Source of the DNA: Syntrophobacterales bacterium
GTDB lineage: Bacteria; Desulfobacterota; Desulfobaccia; Desulfobaccales; 0-14-0-80-60-11
Direction: 5' to 3'
NCBI GenBank assembly: GCA_020060385.1
Contig: JAGVAH010000071.1
Coordinates: 18,797-82,796 of the forward strand
DNA: 64,000 bases
Shown: piece after piece, positions 33,827 through 41,403 of the stretch
Layout of the letters: the number at the start of each line of letters is the position of its first letter
Numbering within the stretch: the first letter of the stretch is position 1
The notes under the pieces: generated by a model
Told to the model about the DNA's origin: nothing
Database searches by the model: none
What the model saw: only the letters and a program-made list of their open reading frames with translations
Program-made: the position numbers and the translations under genes

Positions 33827-34207
33827 GGCCGCGCCCCGGGGTTATTATGACTAGAGGCTGTGAGACTTCGGCGCGAGTCCTCTAACTTGTCATTCTGAGG
33901 GAGCGGAGCGACCGAAGAATCTCGTATTTACAAGCGCAAATGAGATTCTTCACTCCGCTTCGCTCCGTTCAGAATGACAAAAAAAAGACTTTCCCAGAGC
34001 TCTCGACTTGGTATCACCGCAATTTTTTCTAGGGGCGGACCCAGTTGTCCGCCCGGGATACGGGCGCACCCCCGGGTGCGCCCCTTTCATTCCGGGGCGT
34101 TTGTCTGGTACTGGGTATTGATTGGCGCGCAGAGTATTTAATCTATGATATATTGATGGTCGCGAGGGCGTTTTCCCACATCCCCCGGCTGCCCTTGCCA
34201 GACGCCT
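33827..34207. other. Spacer after flagellin
   Basis: A 381-bp gap with no supported gene. Beyond the GTCATTCTGA element it holds a short ACTTGGTATCA fragment (about 34003-34014) and hairpins of GGGCGGAC..GTCCGCCC and GGGCGCACCCCCGGGTGCGCCC at 34032-34085. Confidence 0.5.
33889..33978. repeat. GTCATTCTGA..TCAGAATGAC inverted repeat, full copy
   Basis: The arms GTCATTCTGAGGGAGCGGAG and CTCCGCTTCGCTCCGTTCAG, extended by AGAATGAC, pair over about 40 bp around a small loop. The element sits 63 bases after flagellin and could also act as a terminator stem. Confidence 0.85.
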
Positions 34208-34387
34208 ATGATGGACCCGGATTACACCCCCATCTGCCCCTTGCCCGACATCGGCCCCTGCGTGGGGGAGCGCTGCAATTTCTGGGACGAAGAAAAGGGC
34301 TGCACCGGCGCCGGCGTCGCCTTCGCCGCCGACCCCTCCATTGACCCGATTATCTTCTCCGCTGCTGATAGTTCGGAGTATGATTAA
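34208..34387 (+). CDS. Small Cys-rich protein, C-P-x-P-x2-G family member A
   Basis: A 59-residue protein absent from the ORF track. The sequence begins MMDPDYTPICPLPDIGPCVG and continues with ERCNFWDEEKGCTG, giving four cysteines (C10, C18, C23, C32). It matches the protein at 36419-36604 position by position (CPxPxxGxCxxxxRCxxWD). A ribosome site is weak. The stop overlaps the start of the next gene (ATGATTAA). The four-Cys pattern suggests zinc or iron-sulfur binding. Function unknown. Confidence 0.65.
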   Translation: MMDPDYTPICPLPDIGPCVGERCNFWDEEKGCTGAGVAFAADPSIDPIIFSAADSSEYD

Positions 34388-35381
34388 GCCCGGTCTTCGC
34401 AGTCTCCCTCTCAAGTCCCCCTTTTCCAAAGGGGGATTTAGGGGGATTTTCCAATGCTGGCGCCAAATTCCCCCTTACCCCCCTCGGAAAAAAGGGGGAA
34501 AAATCACCAGGGCCTGCCAGGCGGTGGTCCTGGCCCTATCTTTCTGTCTGCCGTTCTTTCTGGCCGGGGCCGGCCTCGCCCATTCTTGCACCCTCTTCGC
34601 CGCCGCGGGCAGCCGGGTGGAGGGCGGCGGCACCCTCATCGTCAAAAACCGGGACCGCACCCCCCGGCAGAGCGCCCTGGAGTTCTTTACTCCCGCTGAT
34701 GGCTTCAAATACCTGGCCCTGGTGGCTTTAGATACTCCCGAAGATCCGGCCGTGGCCGGGATCAATGAAAAAGGCCTGGCCGTGGTGGACGCCCTCCCCG
34801 GCCACCCTAACGAGGCGGCGGCATATCCCGGGGCCGTCGCCCTCACCCAGGCCCTCCTCAGCCGCTGCGCCTCGGTGGAGGATGTCCTGGCTTGTAAGGA
34901 CCTCTTCCGGGCCAGTTATCCGGTCTTTGAGATGGTGGCCGACGGCCGCCGCATCGCCGCCATCGAGATCGCCCCCCAGGGCCGGGTGGCGGTAACCGTC
35001 AGAGACCAGGGGGTCCTCTGTCACACCAACCACTACCTGGCCCCCCGGCTGCAGGATGCCAACGGTAAGCCCGGCGGCAGCAGCATTCGCTACCACCGCA
35101 TCTTGCAGTTGTTATCCCGGCAGGCCTGCCCCTTTAGCCTGGAGGATTTCCTGGCCTTCAGCCAGGACCGCCACGACGGCCCGGATAACAGCATCTGCCG
35201 GAGCGGCAGCAACCCCGGGGAGCCCTGCACCCTGGCAACCTGGATCGTCGCCCACCCCGCGGCGGGCGTCCCCCGGGTTTGGGTCAAGATCGCCAACCCC
35301 GGGGAACCCCAGGAGCTGGTCAATCTCCAATTAACCCCGGACATGTGGGCCAAAGTCCTGAAAGAAAAGATGTTTCGCTAG
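34380..35381 (+). CDS. Secreted Ntn-type hydrolase (peptidase C45 / AAT-like)
   Basis: From the ATG at 34380 the product is 333 residues. Residues 10-42 are the translation of a dispersed repeat (SPFSKGGFRGIF, PPYPPRKKGG). A signal peptide follows (AVVLALSFCLPFFLAGAGLA) and then HSCTLFAAAGSR, with the Cys at the mature N-terminus expected of the C45/acyl-CoA:6-APA acyltransferase fold. VKNRDR and GINEKGLAVVDA are further family blocks. It would cleave an amide bond of an unknown substrate in the periplasm. The track's TTG start is unlikely; the true start is uncertain because the repeat replaced it. Confidence 0.75.
   Translation: MIKPGLRSLPLKSPFSKGGFRGIFQCWRQIPPYPPRKKGGKITRACQAVVLALSFCLPFFLAGAGLAHSCTLFAAAGSRVEGGGTLIVKNRDRTPRQSALEFFTPADGFKYLALVALDTPEDPAVAGINEKGLAVVDALPGHPNEAAAYPGAVALTQALLSRCASVEDVLACKDLFRASYPVFEMVADGRRIAAIEIAPQGRVAVTVRDQGVLCHTNHYLAPRLQDANGKPGGSSIRYHRILQLLSRQACPFSLEDFLAFSQDRHDGPDNSICRSGSNPGEPCTLATWIVAHPAAGVPRVWVKIANPGEPQELVNLQLTPDMWAKVLKEKMFR
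34413..34499 (+). repeat. CCCCCTTTTCCAAAGGGGG element, copy inside a gene
   Basis: An 87-bp copy of the element at 32264-32348 (AAGTCCCCCTTTTCCAAAGG, then GATTTAGGGGGATT) lies inside the 5' coding region of the hydrolase, in frame, encoding about 29 of its N-terminal residues. Confidence 0.85.
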
Positions 35382-35598
35382 TGGCCACTGTCCCCCAATT
35401 TTTTTAAAAAATACTCGGTCCGGCTGGTCGCTTGCAAAATTCCTGGCAAATTATGGTACCATGCTAGCGTTTTCAGGATTTGGCCTGAAAAATAAAACCT
35501 GCGGCGATTTTCCCCGGGCGCAGAGATTCACCAACCCCTTTCCGCCTGTGTTGGCCGAGTCTGCCTCCTAATTGAGCATGCTAGAATAGTATTGACCC

Positions 35599-36402
35599 AT
35601 GGACGAATCCATGCAAATCCTGCTATATTTGGGGGCCGGAATTTGCTCCGGCTTTTTGAACACCATCGCCAGCGCCGGGTCCGCACTTACCCTGCCTCTT
35701 ATGATTTTCCTCGGCCTCCCCGCAAATATCGCTAACGGCACGAACCGGGTGCAGATAGCCATCGGCCGGATTACTTCCATAGTCTCCTTTCAGCGGTCCA
35801 AAGCCATCGACTGGCATAATGCCATCATGCTCTCCTTACCTTGCCTCGTGGGAGCAATTATCGGCGCCTCCTTCGCTGCTGTCCTCCAATCCAAGTATAT
35901 CGGCTGGGCTATCACCTTTGGGATCATTGCCGTGGTTGTCGTCTTGTTGACCAATCCCAAAAGGTTACTTAAAGATCAACAGGTCGCCACCCCGGTCATC
36001 AAGTGGTGGCATCTGGGCCTCTATTTCCTGATAGGCTTGTGGGGCGGGTTTATAGTGCTGGATGCCAGTACCTATGCCCTCATGGTGCTGGTGCTGGCCA
36101 TCGGTTACGACCTTAAAAAGGCCAATGCCATCAAGGCCGTAGCTATTTTCCCCATGACCATCGCCGCCCTGGCGATTTTTGCTGAGGCCCGGGAAATTAA
36201 TTGGCGCGTCGGGCTATTGTTATCGGTGGGCAGTATTATCGGTGCCTGGATCGGGGCGGCCTTAGCCGTTAAAGAAGGGATTAAAATCTGGATCTATCGT
36301 ATTTTAATTGCGGTTTTGCTCCTGGAACTTTATCAACTAGCTAGCAAATACTTTTTTCAGCATCGTTCCTTGCTGGAAAAAGCTATTATGCATATGTACT
36401 AA
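35599..36402 (+). CDS. Sulfite/sulfonate exporter family permease (TSUP/TauE)
   Basis: A 267-residue membrane protein with about eight hydrophobic segments. It begins MDESMQILLYLGAGICSGFL and has the family pattern SAGSALTLPLMIFLGLPANIANGTNR and the internal repeat IGLWGGFIVLD. TSUP permeases move sulfite, sulfoacetate or other small anions. The substrate cannot be told from sequence. The small Cys protein starts 17 bases after its stop. Codon use is a little richer in A and T than its neighbours. Confidence 0.85.
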   Translation: MDESMQILLYLGAGICSGFLNTIASAGSALTLPLMIFLGLPANIANGTNRVQIAIGRITSIVSFQRSKAIDWHNAIMLSLPCLVGAIIGASFAAVLQSKYIGWAITFGIIAVVVVLLTNPKRLLKDQQVATPVIKWWHLGLYFLIGLWGGFIVLDASTYALMVLVLAIGYDLKKANAIKAVAIFPMTIAALAIFAEAREINWRVGLLLSVGSIIGAWIGAALAVKEGIKIWIYRILIAVLLLELYQLASKYFFQHRSLLEKAIMHMY

Positions 36403-36418
36403 ATAGGCATTGTCTTCT

Positions 36419-36604
36419 ATGAGCACCAGCGATCAGATTCTCTGCCCCATCCCCGGGATGGGCTATTGTATCTACGACCGGTGCCCCTATTGGGACGCGG
36501 CCCGCCAGGAATGCGACGCGGACTGCCTCCAGTCCGGGGAGTCAAATCAGGATGAACCTTCGGAAGGTCCCTGCACCATCCACTGGACCGAGGACTACGA
36601 CTGA
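36419..36604 (+). CDS. Small Cys-rich protein, C-P-x-P-x2-G family member B
   Basis: The ATG at 36419 (MSTSDQILCPIPGMGYCIY) is preferred over the TTG at 36410 on the track, giving 61 residues. Five cysteines are present: CPIPGMGYC, DRCPYWD, QECDADC, plus a late one (GPCTIHW). The core aligns with member A: CPxPxxGxCxxx(D/E)RCxxWD. The gene ends one base before nadC, so it is probably translated with it. Unknown function; a metal-binding or iron-sulfur delivery role is a guess. Confidence 0.7.
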   Translation: MSTSDQILCPIPGMGYCIYDRCPYWDAARQECDADCLQSGESNQDEPSEGPCTIHWTEDYD

Positions 36605-36605
36605 A

Positions 36606-37481
36606 ATGGACGCCTTCCCTGCCACCCCCCAGATAGAGCGCCTCATCGACCTGGCCCTGGAAGAAGATATCGGTTCCGGGGACGTCACCACCCAGGCCCT
36701 CATCCCCCCAAACCTCCAGGGGGAGGCCCAGATCCGGGCCAAGGAAACCCTGGTGGTCGCGGGCCTCCCCCTGGCGGCCCGGGTTTTTTATAGGCTGACC
36801 CGGGAGGTGCAATTTTCCCCGGCGGTCCAGGACGGCCAGGAGGTGGAAGCCGGCGCCGTGCTGGCCATCCTCACCGGCCCCGTGCCCCCCATCCTCACCG
36901 GGGAGCGGGTGGCCCTCAATTTCCTCCAGCACCTCTCCGGCATCGCCACCTTTACCAAAAAGATGGTGGAGGCCGTGGCCTTTATGCCGGTGGCCCTGGT
37001 GGACACCCGCAAGACCACCCCGGGGTGGCGGGTCCTGGAAAAGTACGCGGTGCGCTTAGGGGGCGGCCGCAACCACCGGGGCGGCCTCTTTGACGGGGTG
37101 CTCATCAAAAACAATCACCTCATCGCTATTGGCTCCATCACCGAGGCCGTGCGCCGGGCCCGGAAGGCCGCGCCCCATACCCTGAAGATCGAGGTGGAGG
37201 TCACCAGTCTGGCCGAACTGGAGGAGGCCCTGAACATCGGCGCGGACATCATCCTCCTGGACAACATGAGCGACGCCGACCTGGCCAAGGCCGCGGACCT
37301 CACCCTGGGCCGGGCCTTGCTGGAAGCCTCCGGCTCCATGACCCTGGAACGCCTGCCCCAGGCCGCGGCCACCCGGGTCAACTTCATCTCCATGGGGGCC
37401 CTCACCCACAGCGCGCCCGCGGTGGATATCCACCTGCGCTTGCTCAAGACCTGGAGTCAGGAGGTTGAGGAAGGGGGCTAA
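36606..37481 (+). CDS. nadC: Nicotinate-nucleotide pyrophosphorylase (quinolinate phosphoribosyltransferase)
   Basis: The ATG at 36606 lies one base after the preceding gene's stop, giving 291 residues. The family signatures are complete: EEDIGSGDVTT, GERVALNFLQHLSGIAT, VDTRKTTPGWRVLEKYAVR, GGGRNHRGGLFDGVLIKNNH and EVEVTSLAEL. It converts quinolinate and PRPP to nicotinate mononucleotide in NAD synthesis. nadA and nadB are not nearby. It is coupled to a four-Cys small protein, an unusual partner. Confidence 0.96.
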   Translation: MDAFPATPQIERLIDLALEEDIGSGDVTTQALIPPNLQGEAQIRAKETLVVAGLPLAARVFYRLTREVQFSPAVQDGQEVEAGAVLAILTGPVPPILTGERVALNFLQHLSGIATFTKKMVEAVAFMPVALVDTRKTTPGWRVLEKYAVRLGGGRNHRGGLFDGVLIKNNHLIAIGSITEAVRRARKAAPHTLKIEVEVTSLAELEEALNIGADIILLDNMSDADLAKAADLTLGRALLEASGSMTLERLPQAAATRVNFISMGALTHSAPAVDIHLRLLKTWSQEVEEGG

Positions 37482-37519
37482 GGTCAGTTAGATTTTTCCA
37501 CATCCCGCGGCCCCTTTCC

Positions 37520-37548
37520 TTGACATTAAGGTCCATCTTTGATTTAAT
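37520..37548 (+). promoter_or_regulatory. Sigma-70 promoter upstream of the YchF-like gene
   Basis: TTGACA (perfect), 17 bases, TTTAAT (five of six), followed by an A-rich stretch. It lies about 120 bases before the start of the next gene and is the best-scoring promoter by eye in the window. Confidence 0.65.
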
Positions 37549-37668
37549 AAAAACAATAAGAACGCAGTCTTGGGACACCTTCGGCCGGGCTGGTCAAAGC
37601 CGCCGATTTTTTTTTGCACCAACCTGGCAGTCGCGGGTTTTTATTCTCTAGAGGCGAGGTTAAAGTCA

Positions 37669-38358
37669 ATGAAGATATGTTTTGCGGGTTTTGATCTTCC
37701 GGAAGGGAAGGTCAAATTTCAGGACGAAAAGGTCATTAACCTGGAAAATAAATTCGCCCCCCAGAAAACCACCCCTTTTTACGCCGAATTCATCAAGAAC
37801 GACTTCCTGAACTGCGACGCCATCTTCATCGCCCAAGACCGGATCCTCGATCTCCTCATCCTGGATATGGAGAAGCTGGAGACCCGCCGGGACCGGACCA
37901 GCGACGCGGGCGAGACCAAGCTCCTGAACAAGTGCCTGGAATTCCTGGAACAAGAAATCCCCTTGTGCCAGGTGCAGTTCAGTGAAGAGGAGATGGCCAT
38001 CCTGCGGGGCCTGGCCCCCTTGAGCCTGAAGGCCACGGTGGTGGCTGCGGAGCCGCCGGCAATCAATGACGTCATTAAGGACGTCCTGGAGGCCGCGGGT
38101 ATCGTCTTCTTCTATACCGCCGGGAAAAAAGAGGTGCATGCCTGGCCGGTGTCGGAGGGCGCGGACATCGTCACCTGCGCCGGCAAAATCCATTCCGACC
38201 TGGCCCGGGGTTTCATCAAGGCCGATATCGTCAGCTACGACGACCTGATCAGTGTTTATAACCTGCAGGAAGCCCGGACCAAGGGCCTGGTGAAGCTGGT
38301 GGACCGGGATTATGCCATTCATCCAGGGGATGTGGTGGAGATCAGGTTTAACATCTAG
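37669..38358 (+). CDS. YchF/OLA1-like protein lacking the GTPase domain (DUF933/TGS)
   Basis: The ATG at 37669 gives 229 residues. The C-terminal half follows the DUF933/TGS part of YchF: KEVHAWPVSEGADIVTCAGK, SDLARGFIKADIVSYDDLI and YAIHPGDVVEIRFNI. The middle (EKLETRRDRTSD, FSEEEMAILRGLAPLSLKA) matches the YchF coiled-coil helical insert. The first 60 residues lack a P-loop (GxPNxGKST in true YchF) and other G motifs. The protein therefore cannot hydrolyse nucleotide in the YchF way. It may be a ribosome- or ligand-binding adaptor. A full-length ychF may exist elsewhere. Confidence 0.8.
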   Translation: MKICFAGFDLPEGKVKFQDEKVINLENKFAPQKTTPFYAEFIKNDFLNCDAIFIAQDRILDLLILDMEKLETRRDRTSDAGETKLLNKCLEFLEQEIPLCQVQFSEEEMAILRGLAPLSLKATVVAAEPPAINDVIKDVLEAAGIVFFYTAGKKEVHAWPVSEGADIVTCAGKIHSDLARGFIKADIVSYDDLISVYNLQEARTKGLVKLVDRDYAIHPGDVVEIRFNI

Positions 38359-38381
38359 GAAATGTCAGCTTAAAAAAACTT

Positions 38382-38504
38382 AACCACAGAGACACAAAGA
38401 ACACAGAGATATACAGGGTTTATTAATTTGGCCCTTGGCGCAAGGCGCCAAGGGCCAAAATTTAATTCTCCGTGAACCTCTGTGACCTCTGTGTCTCTGT
38501 GGTT
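38382..38504. repeat. AACCACAGAGACACA / TGTGTCTCTGTGGTT inverted repeat
   Basis: Outer arms AACCACAGAGACACAAAG and CTCTGTGTCTCTGTGGTT face each other around an inner palindrome GGCCCTTGGCGC/GCGCCAAGGGCC. The element fills the gap between two convergent genes and may serve as a two-way terminator. Confidence 0.8.
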
Positions 38505-38525
38505 GTCTTTGCCTAGGTTTACAGC

Positions 38526-39353
38526 TTACTTCCCTCCCAATTCCTTTGACCGGGCCGCGGCCGCAGTCACCGCACTCATGACCAGGCCCCGGAACCCGCC
38601 CTTTTCCAGGGCGTGCAGGCCCTCGATGGTGGTGCCCCCGGGGGAGGCCACCAGGTCCTTCAGCTTGCCGGGGTGCAGATCTTCTTCATGGCAGAGTTTG
38701 GCCGCGCCCAGCACGGTTTGCACCGCCATATTGTGGGCCAGGACCCGGGGCAGTCCCGCCTTGACCCCGCCGTCGGCCAGGGCTTCGATGAACAGGGCCA
38801 CAAAGGCCGGGCCACTGCCGCTCAGGCCTGTGACCGCGTCCATGAGCCTTTCCTCCACCACCGCGGCCTGGCCCACCACCTCAAAGAGCTCCAGGGCCAG
38901 GTCCGTGTCCTCCGGGGTGGCCCGGTTGCCCGTAGCCAGGGCGGTCATCCCCGCGCCCACGAGGGCCGGGGTATTGGGCATGGTCCGGATGACCCGGGAC
39001 CCGGGCAAGGCCGCTTCCAGGGTCGCCAAAGTGACGCCCGCGGCCATGGAGATAAGGAGGTGCTGGGGGCGGACAAAGTCCTTGATTCCGGCCAGGACCG
39101 GTCCCAGCAGTTGGGGTTTGACCGCCAGGACCACCACCTGGGCCTGCATCACTTCCGGGTTATCCCGGGCGGCTTTCACCTTCATCTTCTCCATCTTCTT
39201 CTGCCGGGCCGGGTCAGGGTCGTAATAGATCAGGTGATCCCGGGCCACCAGGCCTTTGCCCAGCAGACCCCGGATAATGGCCCCGCCCATGGCCCCCGCG
39301 CCGATGAACCCCAGCTTCACTCCCCGCAACCGTCCTTTGCCCGCTTCTGTCAT
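38526..39353 (-). CDS. proC: Pyrroline-5-carboxylate reductase
   Basis: A 275-residue protein. The Rossmann motif GFIGAGAMGGAIIRGLL is at about residue 15, followed by VKPQLLGPVLAG, IRTMPNTPALVGAGMTAL and the C-terminal family signature VTGLSGSGPAFVALFIEAL (DAVTGLSGSGPAF). It reduces pyrroline-5-carboxylate to proline with NAD(P)H. It is a single gene on the minus strand, convergent with the YchF-like gene. Confidence 0.96.
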   Translation of the reverse strand: MTEAGKGRLRGVKLGFIGAGAMGGAIIRGLLGKGLVARDHLIYYDPDPARQKKMEKMKVKAARDNPEVMQAQVVVLAVKPQLLGPVLAGIKDFVRPQHLLISMAAGVTLATLEAALPGSRVIRTMPNTPALVGAGMTALATGNRATPEDTDLALELFEVVGQAAVVEERLMDAVTGLSGSGPAFVALFIEALADGGVKAGLPRVLAHNMAVQTVLGAAKLCHEEDLHPGKLKDLVASPGGTTIEGLHALEKGGFRGLVMSAVTAAAARSKELGGK

Positions 39354-39562
39354 TGACCGGCTCCGCCTCTAATCGTATATTTTAGGTGACCCATATTCTG
39401 CCACACTTGCCGGCAGGATTGCATGGAAAAAAACTCAATCCCCAAAGCTGGTTCCGGGTTCTGATGAACGATCCTCTTAAGGGAGAACGGGCCTAGATTC
39501 AGGTCCGGCTATGGGAATAAGCTATTCTTGAGCTGCAGATCACCCATAAGCCATAACAAAAC

Positions 39563-39620
39563 GTAGGGCGGGCGTCTCGCCCGCCCTGATAACCCGCACA
39601 GGCTGGAAAGCCTGTGCCAC
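39563..39620 (-). repeat. Compound repeat CACAGGC..GCCTGTG + GGGCGAGACGCCC, copy 2
   Basis: On the minus strand it reads GTGGCACAGGCTTTCCAGCC, then GGCGGGCGAGACGCCCGCC, matching 20172-20230 nearly base for base. Confidence 0.85.
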
Positions 39621-39654
39621 CGCGAAGAAATTTCACGGGGGCTTTTTTCCCAAC

Positions 39655-39690
39655 ATTGAACCTTCGATCCTTGAACTTTGAACTTTTCAA
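39655..39690. repeat. Period-7 tandem repeat (CTTGAAC type), copy 2
   Basis: TTGAACC, TTCGATC, CTTGAAC, TTTGAAC, TTTTCAA in phase, just before pdxA. Confidence 0.65.
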
Positions 39691-39708
39691 GACAGGAAAA
39701 GGCAAATC

Positions 39709-40731
39709 ATGACAGCACTCAAAATCAAGCCTATTTTGGCCCTGACCATGGGGGACCCGGTGGGGGTGGGGCCGGAGATTATGGCCCTGGCCCTGACCGA
39801 CCCCGAAATCTACCAGGTCTGCCGGCCCCTGATTATTGGCGACCTGCCGGCCCTGGAGCGGGCCTGCCGCAGCTGGGCTCCCCAGCAGCAGATCCAGGTG
39901 GCGGACCGCCCCGGGGCAGGCCGGTATGAACCTGGGACCCTGGATTTATTGGCCCTCTCCCGGTTAGCCCCGGCAGACTTGGAGTATGGCCGTCCCACCG
40001 CGGCCGGGGGCGCGGCCATGGTCTCCTATATCCTCACGGCCATTGACCTGTGTCTTCAGGAAGAGGTGGCGGGCATGGTCACCGGCCCCATCAGCAAGGT
40101 GGCCATGAACCTCGCGGGCTATGCCTATCCCGGCCACACGGAACTGCTGGCGGACCGGACAAAAACCCCGGAAGTGGTGATGATGCTGGCGGGGGGGGAA
40201 TTCCGGGTGGTTCTGGCCACCATCCACTGCGCCCTGGCCACGGTGCCGGAACGCTTAACCAGTGAGGGCATCCTGCGCCTCTGCCGCCTTACCTCCAAGG
40301 CCCTGGAGAAGGACTTCGGTCTGGTTGCTCCCCGCCTGGGGGTAGCCGCGCTCAACCCCCACGCCGGGGAAGGGGGCATGTTCGGCCGGGAGGAAGAGGA
40401 GATCATCGCCCCGGCCCTCTCCCGGGGCCGGGCGGAAGGGCTTAACCTGGAAGGTCCCTTTCCCGCGGACACCCTTTTCTGGCGCCACGCCCAGGGGGAA
40501 TTCGCGGCCATTGTCTGTATGTACCACGATCAGGGGCTTATACCCCTGAAGCTCCTGCACTTCATGGACGCGGTGAACGTTACCCTGGGGCTGCCCATCA
40601 TCCGCACCAGCGTGGACCACGGCACCGCCTACGATCTGGCGGGCTCTGGCAAAGCCCACCCCGGTAGCCTGAAGGCCGCGATCAAGATGGCTGCGGAAAT
40701 GGCGGCGAGAAGATCTGGGGGGAGGGACTGA
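39709..40731 (+). CDS. pdxA: 4-hydroxythreonine-4-phosphate dehydrogenase
   Basis: A 340-residue protein. It has LALTMGDPVGVGPEI near the N-terminus, metal-binding His residues in YPGHTELLADRT and VCMYHDQGLIPLK, and HGTAYDLAGSGKAHPGS near the C-terminus. It oxidises 4-phosphohydroxy-L-threonine in pyridoxal phosphate synthesis. Length is typical. No other pdx genes are in the window, and pdxA paralogues with other substrates exist, so the exact substrate is likely but not certain. Confidence 0.93.
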   Translation: MTALKIKPILALTMGDPVGVGPEIMALALTDPEIYQVCRPLIIGDLPALERACRSWAPQQQIQVADRPGAGRYEPGTLDLLALSRLAPADLEYGRPTAAGGAAMVSYILTAIDLCLQEEVAGMVTGPISKVAMNLAGYAYPGHTELLADRTKTPEVVMMLAGGEFRVVLATIHCALATVPERLTSEGILRLCRLTSKALEKDFGLVAPRLGVAALNPHAGEGGMFGREEEEIIAPALSRGRAEGLNLEGPFPADTLFWRHAQGEFAAIVCMYHDQGLIPLKLLHFMDAVNVTLGLPIIRTSVDHGTAYDLAGSGKAHPGSLKAAIKMAAEMAARRSGGRD

Positions 40732-40776
40732 AGTACTGGACCTTTGCTTCCCCTCAGAGAAAGAGGACCAGCCTTC

Positions 40777-41121
40777 TTATAATTGGTGTCTACCGGGTTT
40801 TCGCAGGACCATTACCATCCAGATGGAGGCCACCAGGAAGAGAAACGCGGAAAAACGAAAGCCCGGCTTCAGGAGGAGGTCTTCCTGCTCCTGAAAAGTT
40901 AGGCCGTTGGCCAGATCAAAGGAATTCATGGACAATCTGATTTTCTTGCCCCGGGATTCATACTCCATCATTCCCCGCAGGCCAGGATTATTTTCTTTTT
41001 CCAGGCGATTCTCAGCCTGCAATCGCCGTTCCCAGGCCGAAAACACCTTGATCCCATAAGTGATACTGAAGAGGAACAGGCAAGCCAGTCCCAGAATAAA
41101 CGCGGCAATAGCCTTCTTCAT
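40777..41121 (-). CDS. Small membrane protein, unknown
   Basis: A 114-residue protein with an N-terminal membrane helix (AAFILGLACLFLFSITYGI) and a C-terminal helix (FRFSAFLFLVASIWMVMVL), separated by a charged loop of about 55 residues containing EYESRGKKIRLSMNSFDLA. It is convergent with pdxA, 45 bases away. No family was recognised. Confidence 0.55.
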   Translation of the reverse strand: MKKAIAAFILGLACLFLFSITYGIKVFSAWERRLQAENRLEKENNPGLRGMMEYESRGKKIRLSMNSFDLANGLTFQEQEDLLLKPGFRFSAFLFLVASIWMVMVLRKPGRHQL

Positions 41122-41310
41122 TTCCGACTCCTTATGGTTTTACGGCAGGTACTTAAGGGGTGGAGGCGAACAGGCTGGAGAGAATGGCGGGGACGGGAAC
41201 GGGAGGCAAAGAGAATAAGCCCTTGCTGTAAAATTATCTGTAAATGTTTCTAGGTCTATCGGCAATCGGTGCCATTAACCTAAGAGGCCAATTTTATCTT
41301 TATGTCTCCC

Positions 41311-41341
41311 AAGAAAGAGGGGCGCGGTCAGCCGCGCCCCT
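41311..41341 (-). terminator. Intrinsic terminator of the por-nuo operon
   Basis: On the minus strand AGGGGCGCGG, a CTGA loop and CCGCGCCCCT form a 10-bp stem followed by CTTTCTT. It lies about 60 bases after the last nuo gene stop. Confidence 0.75.
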
Positions 41342-41403
41342 GAATTTATGCGGGGATTGGGGAGAGATGGGGGACTCAGATCCCCCGGCCCTCCCCCAAA
41401 ATA

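Larger units (their letters stand above)
39354..39708. other. Spacer between proC and pdxA
   Basis: A 355-bp gap between divergent genes. It contains the CACAGGC compound repeat (39563-39620) and a period-7 block (39655-39690). No gene or clear promoter was recognised. Confidence 0.5.
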
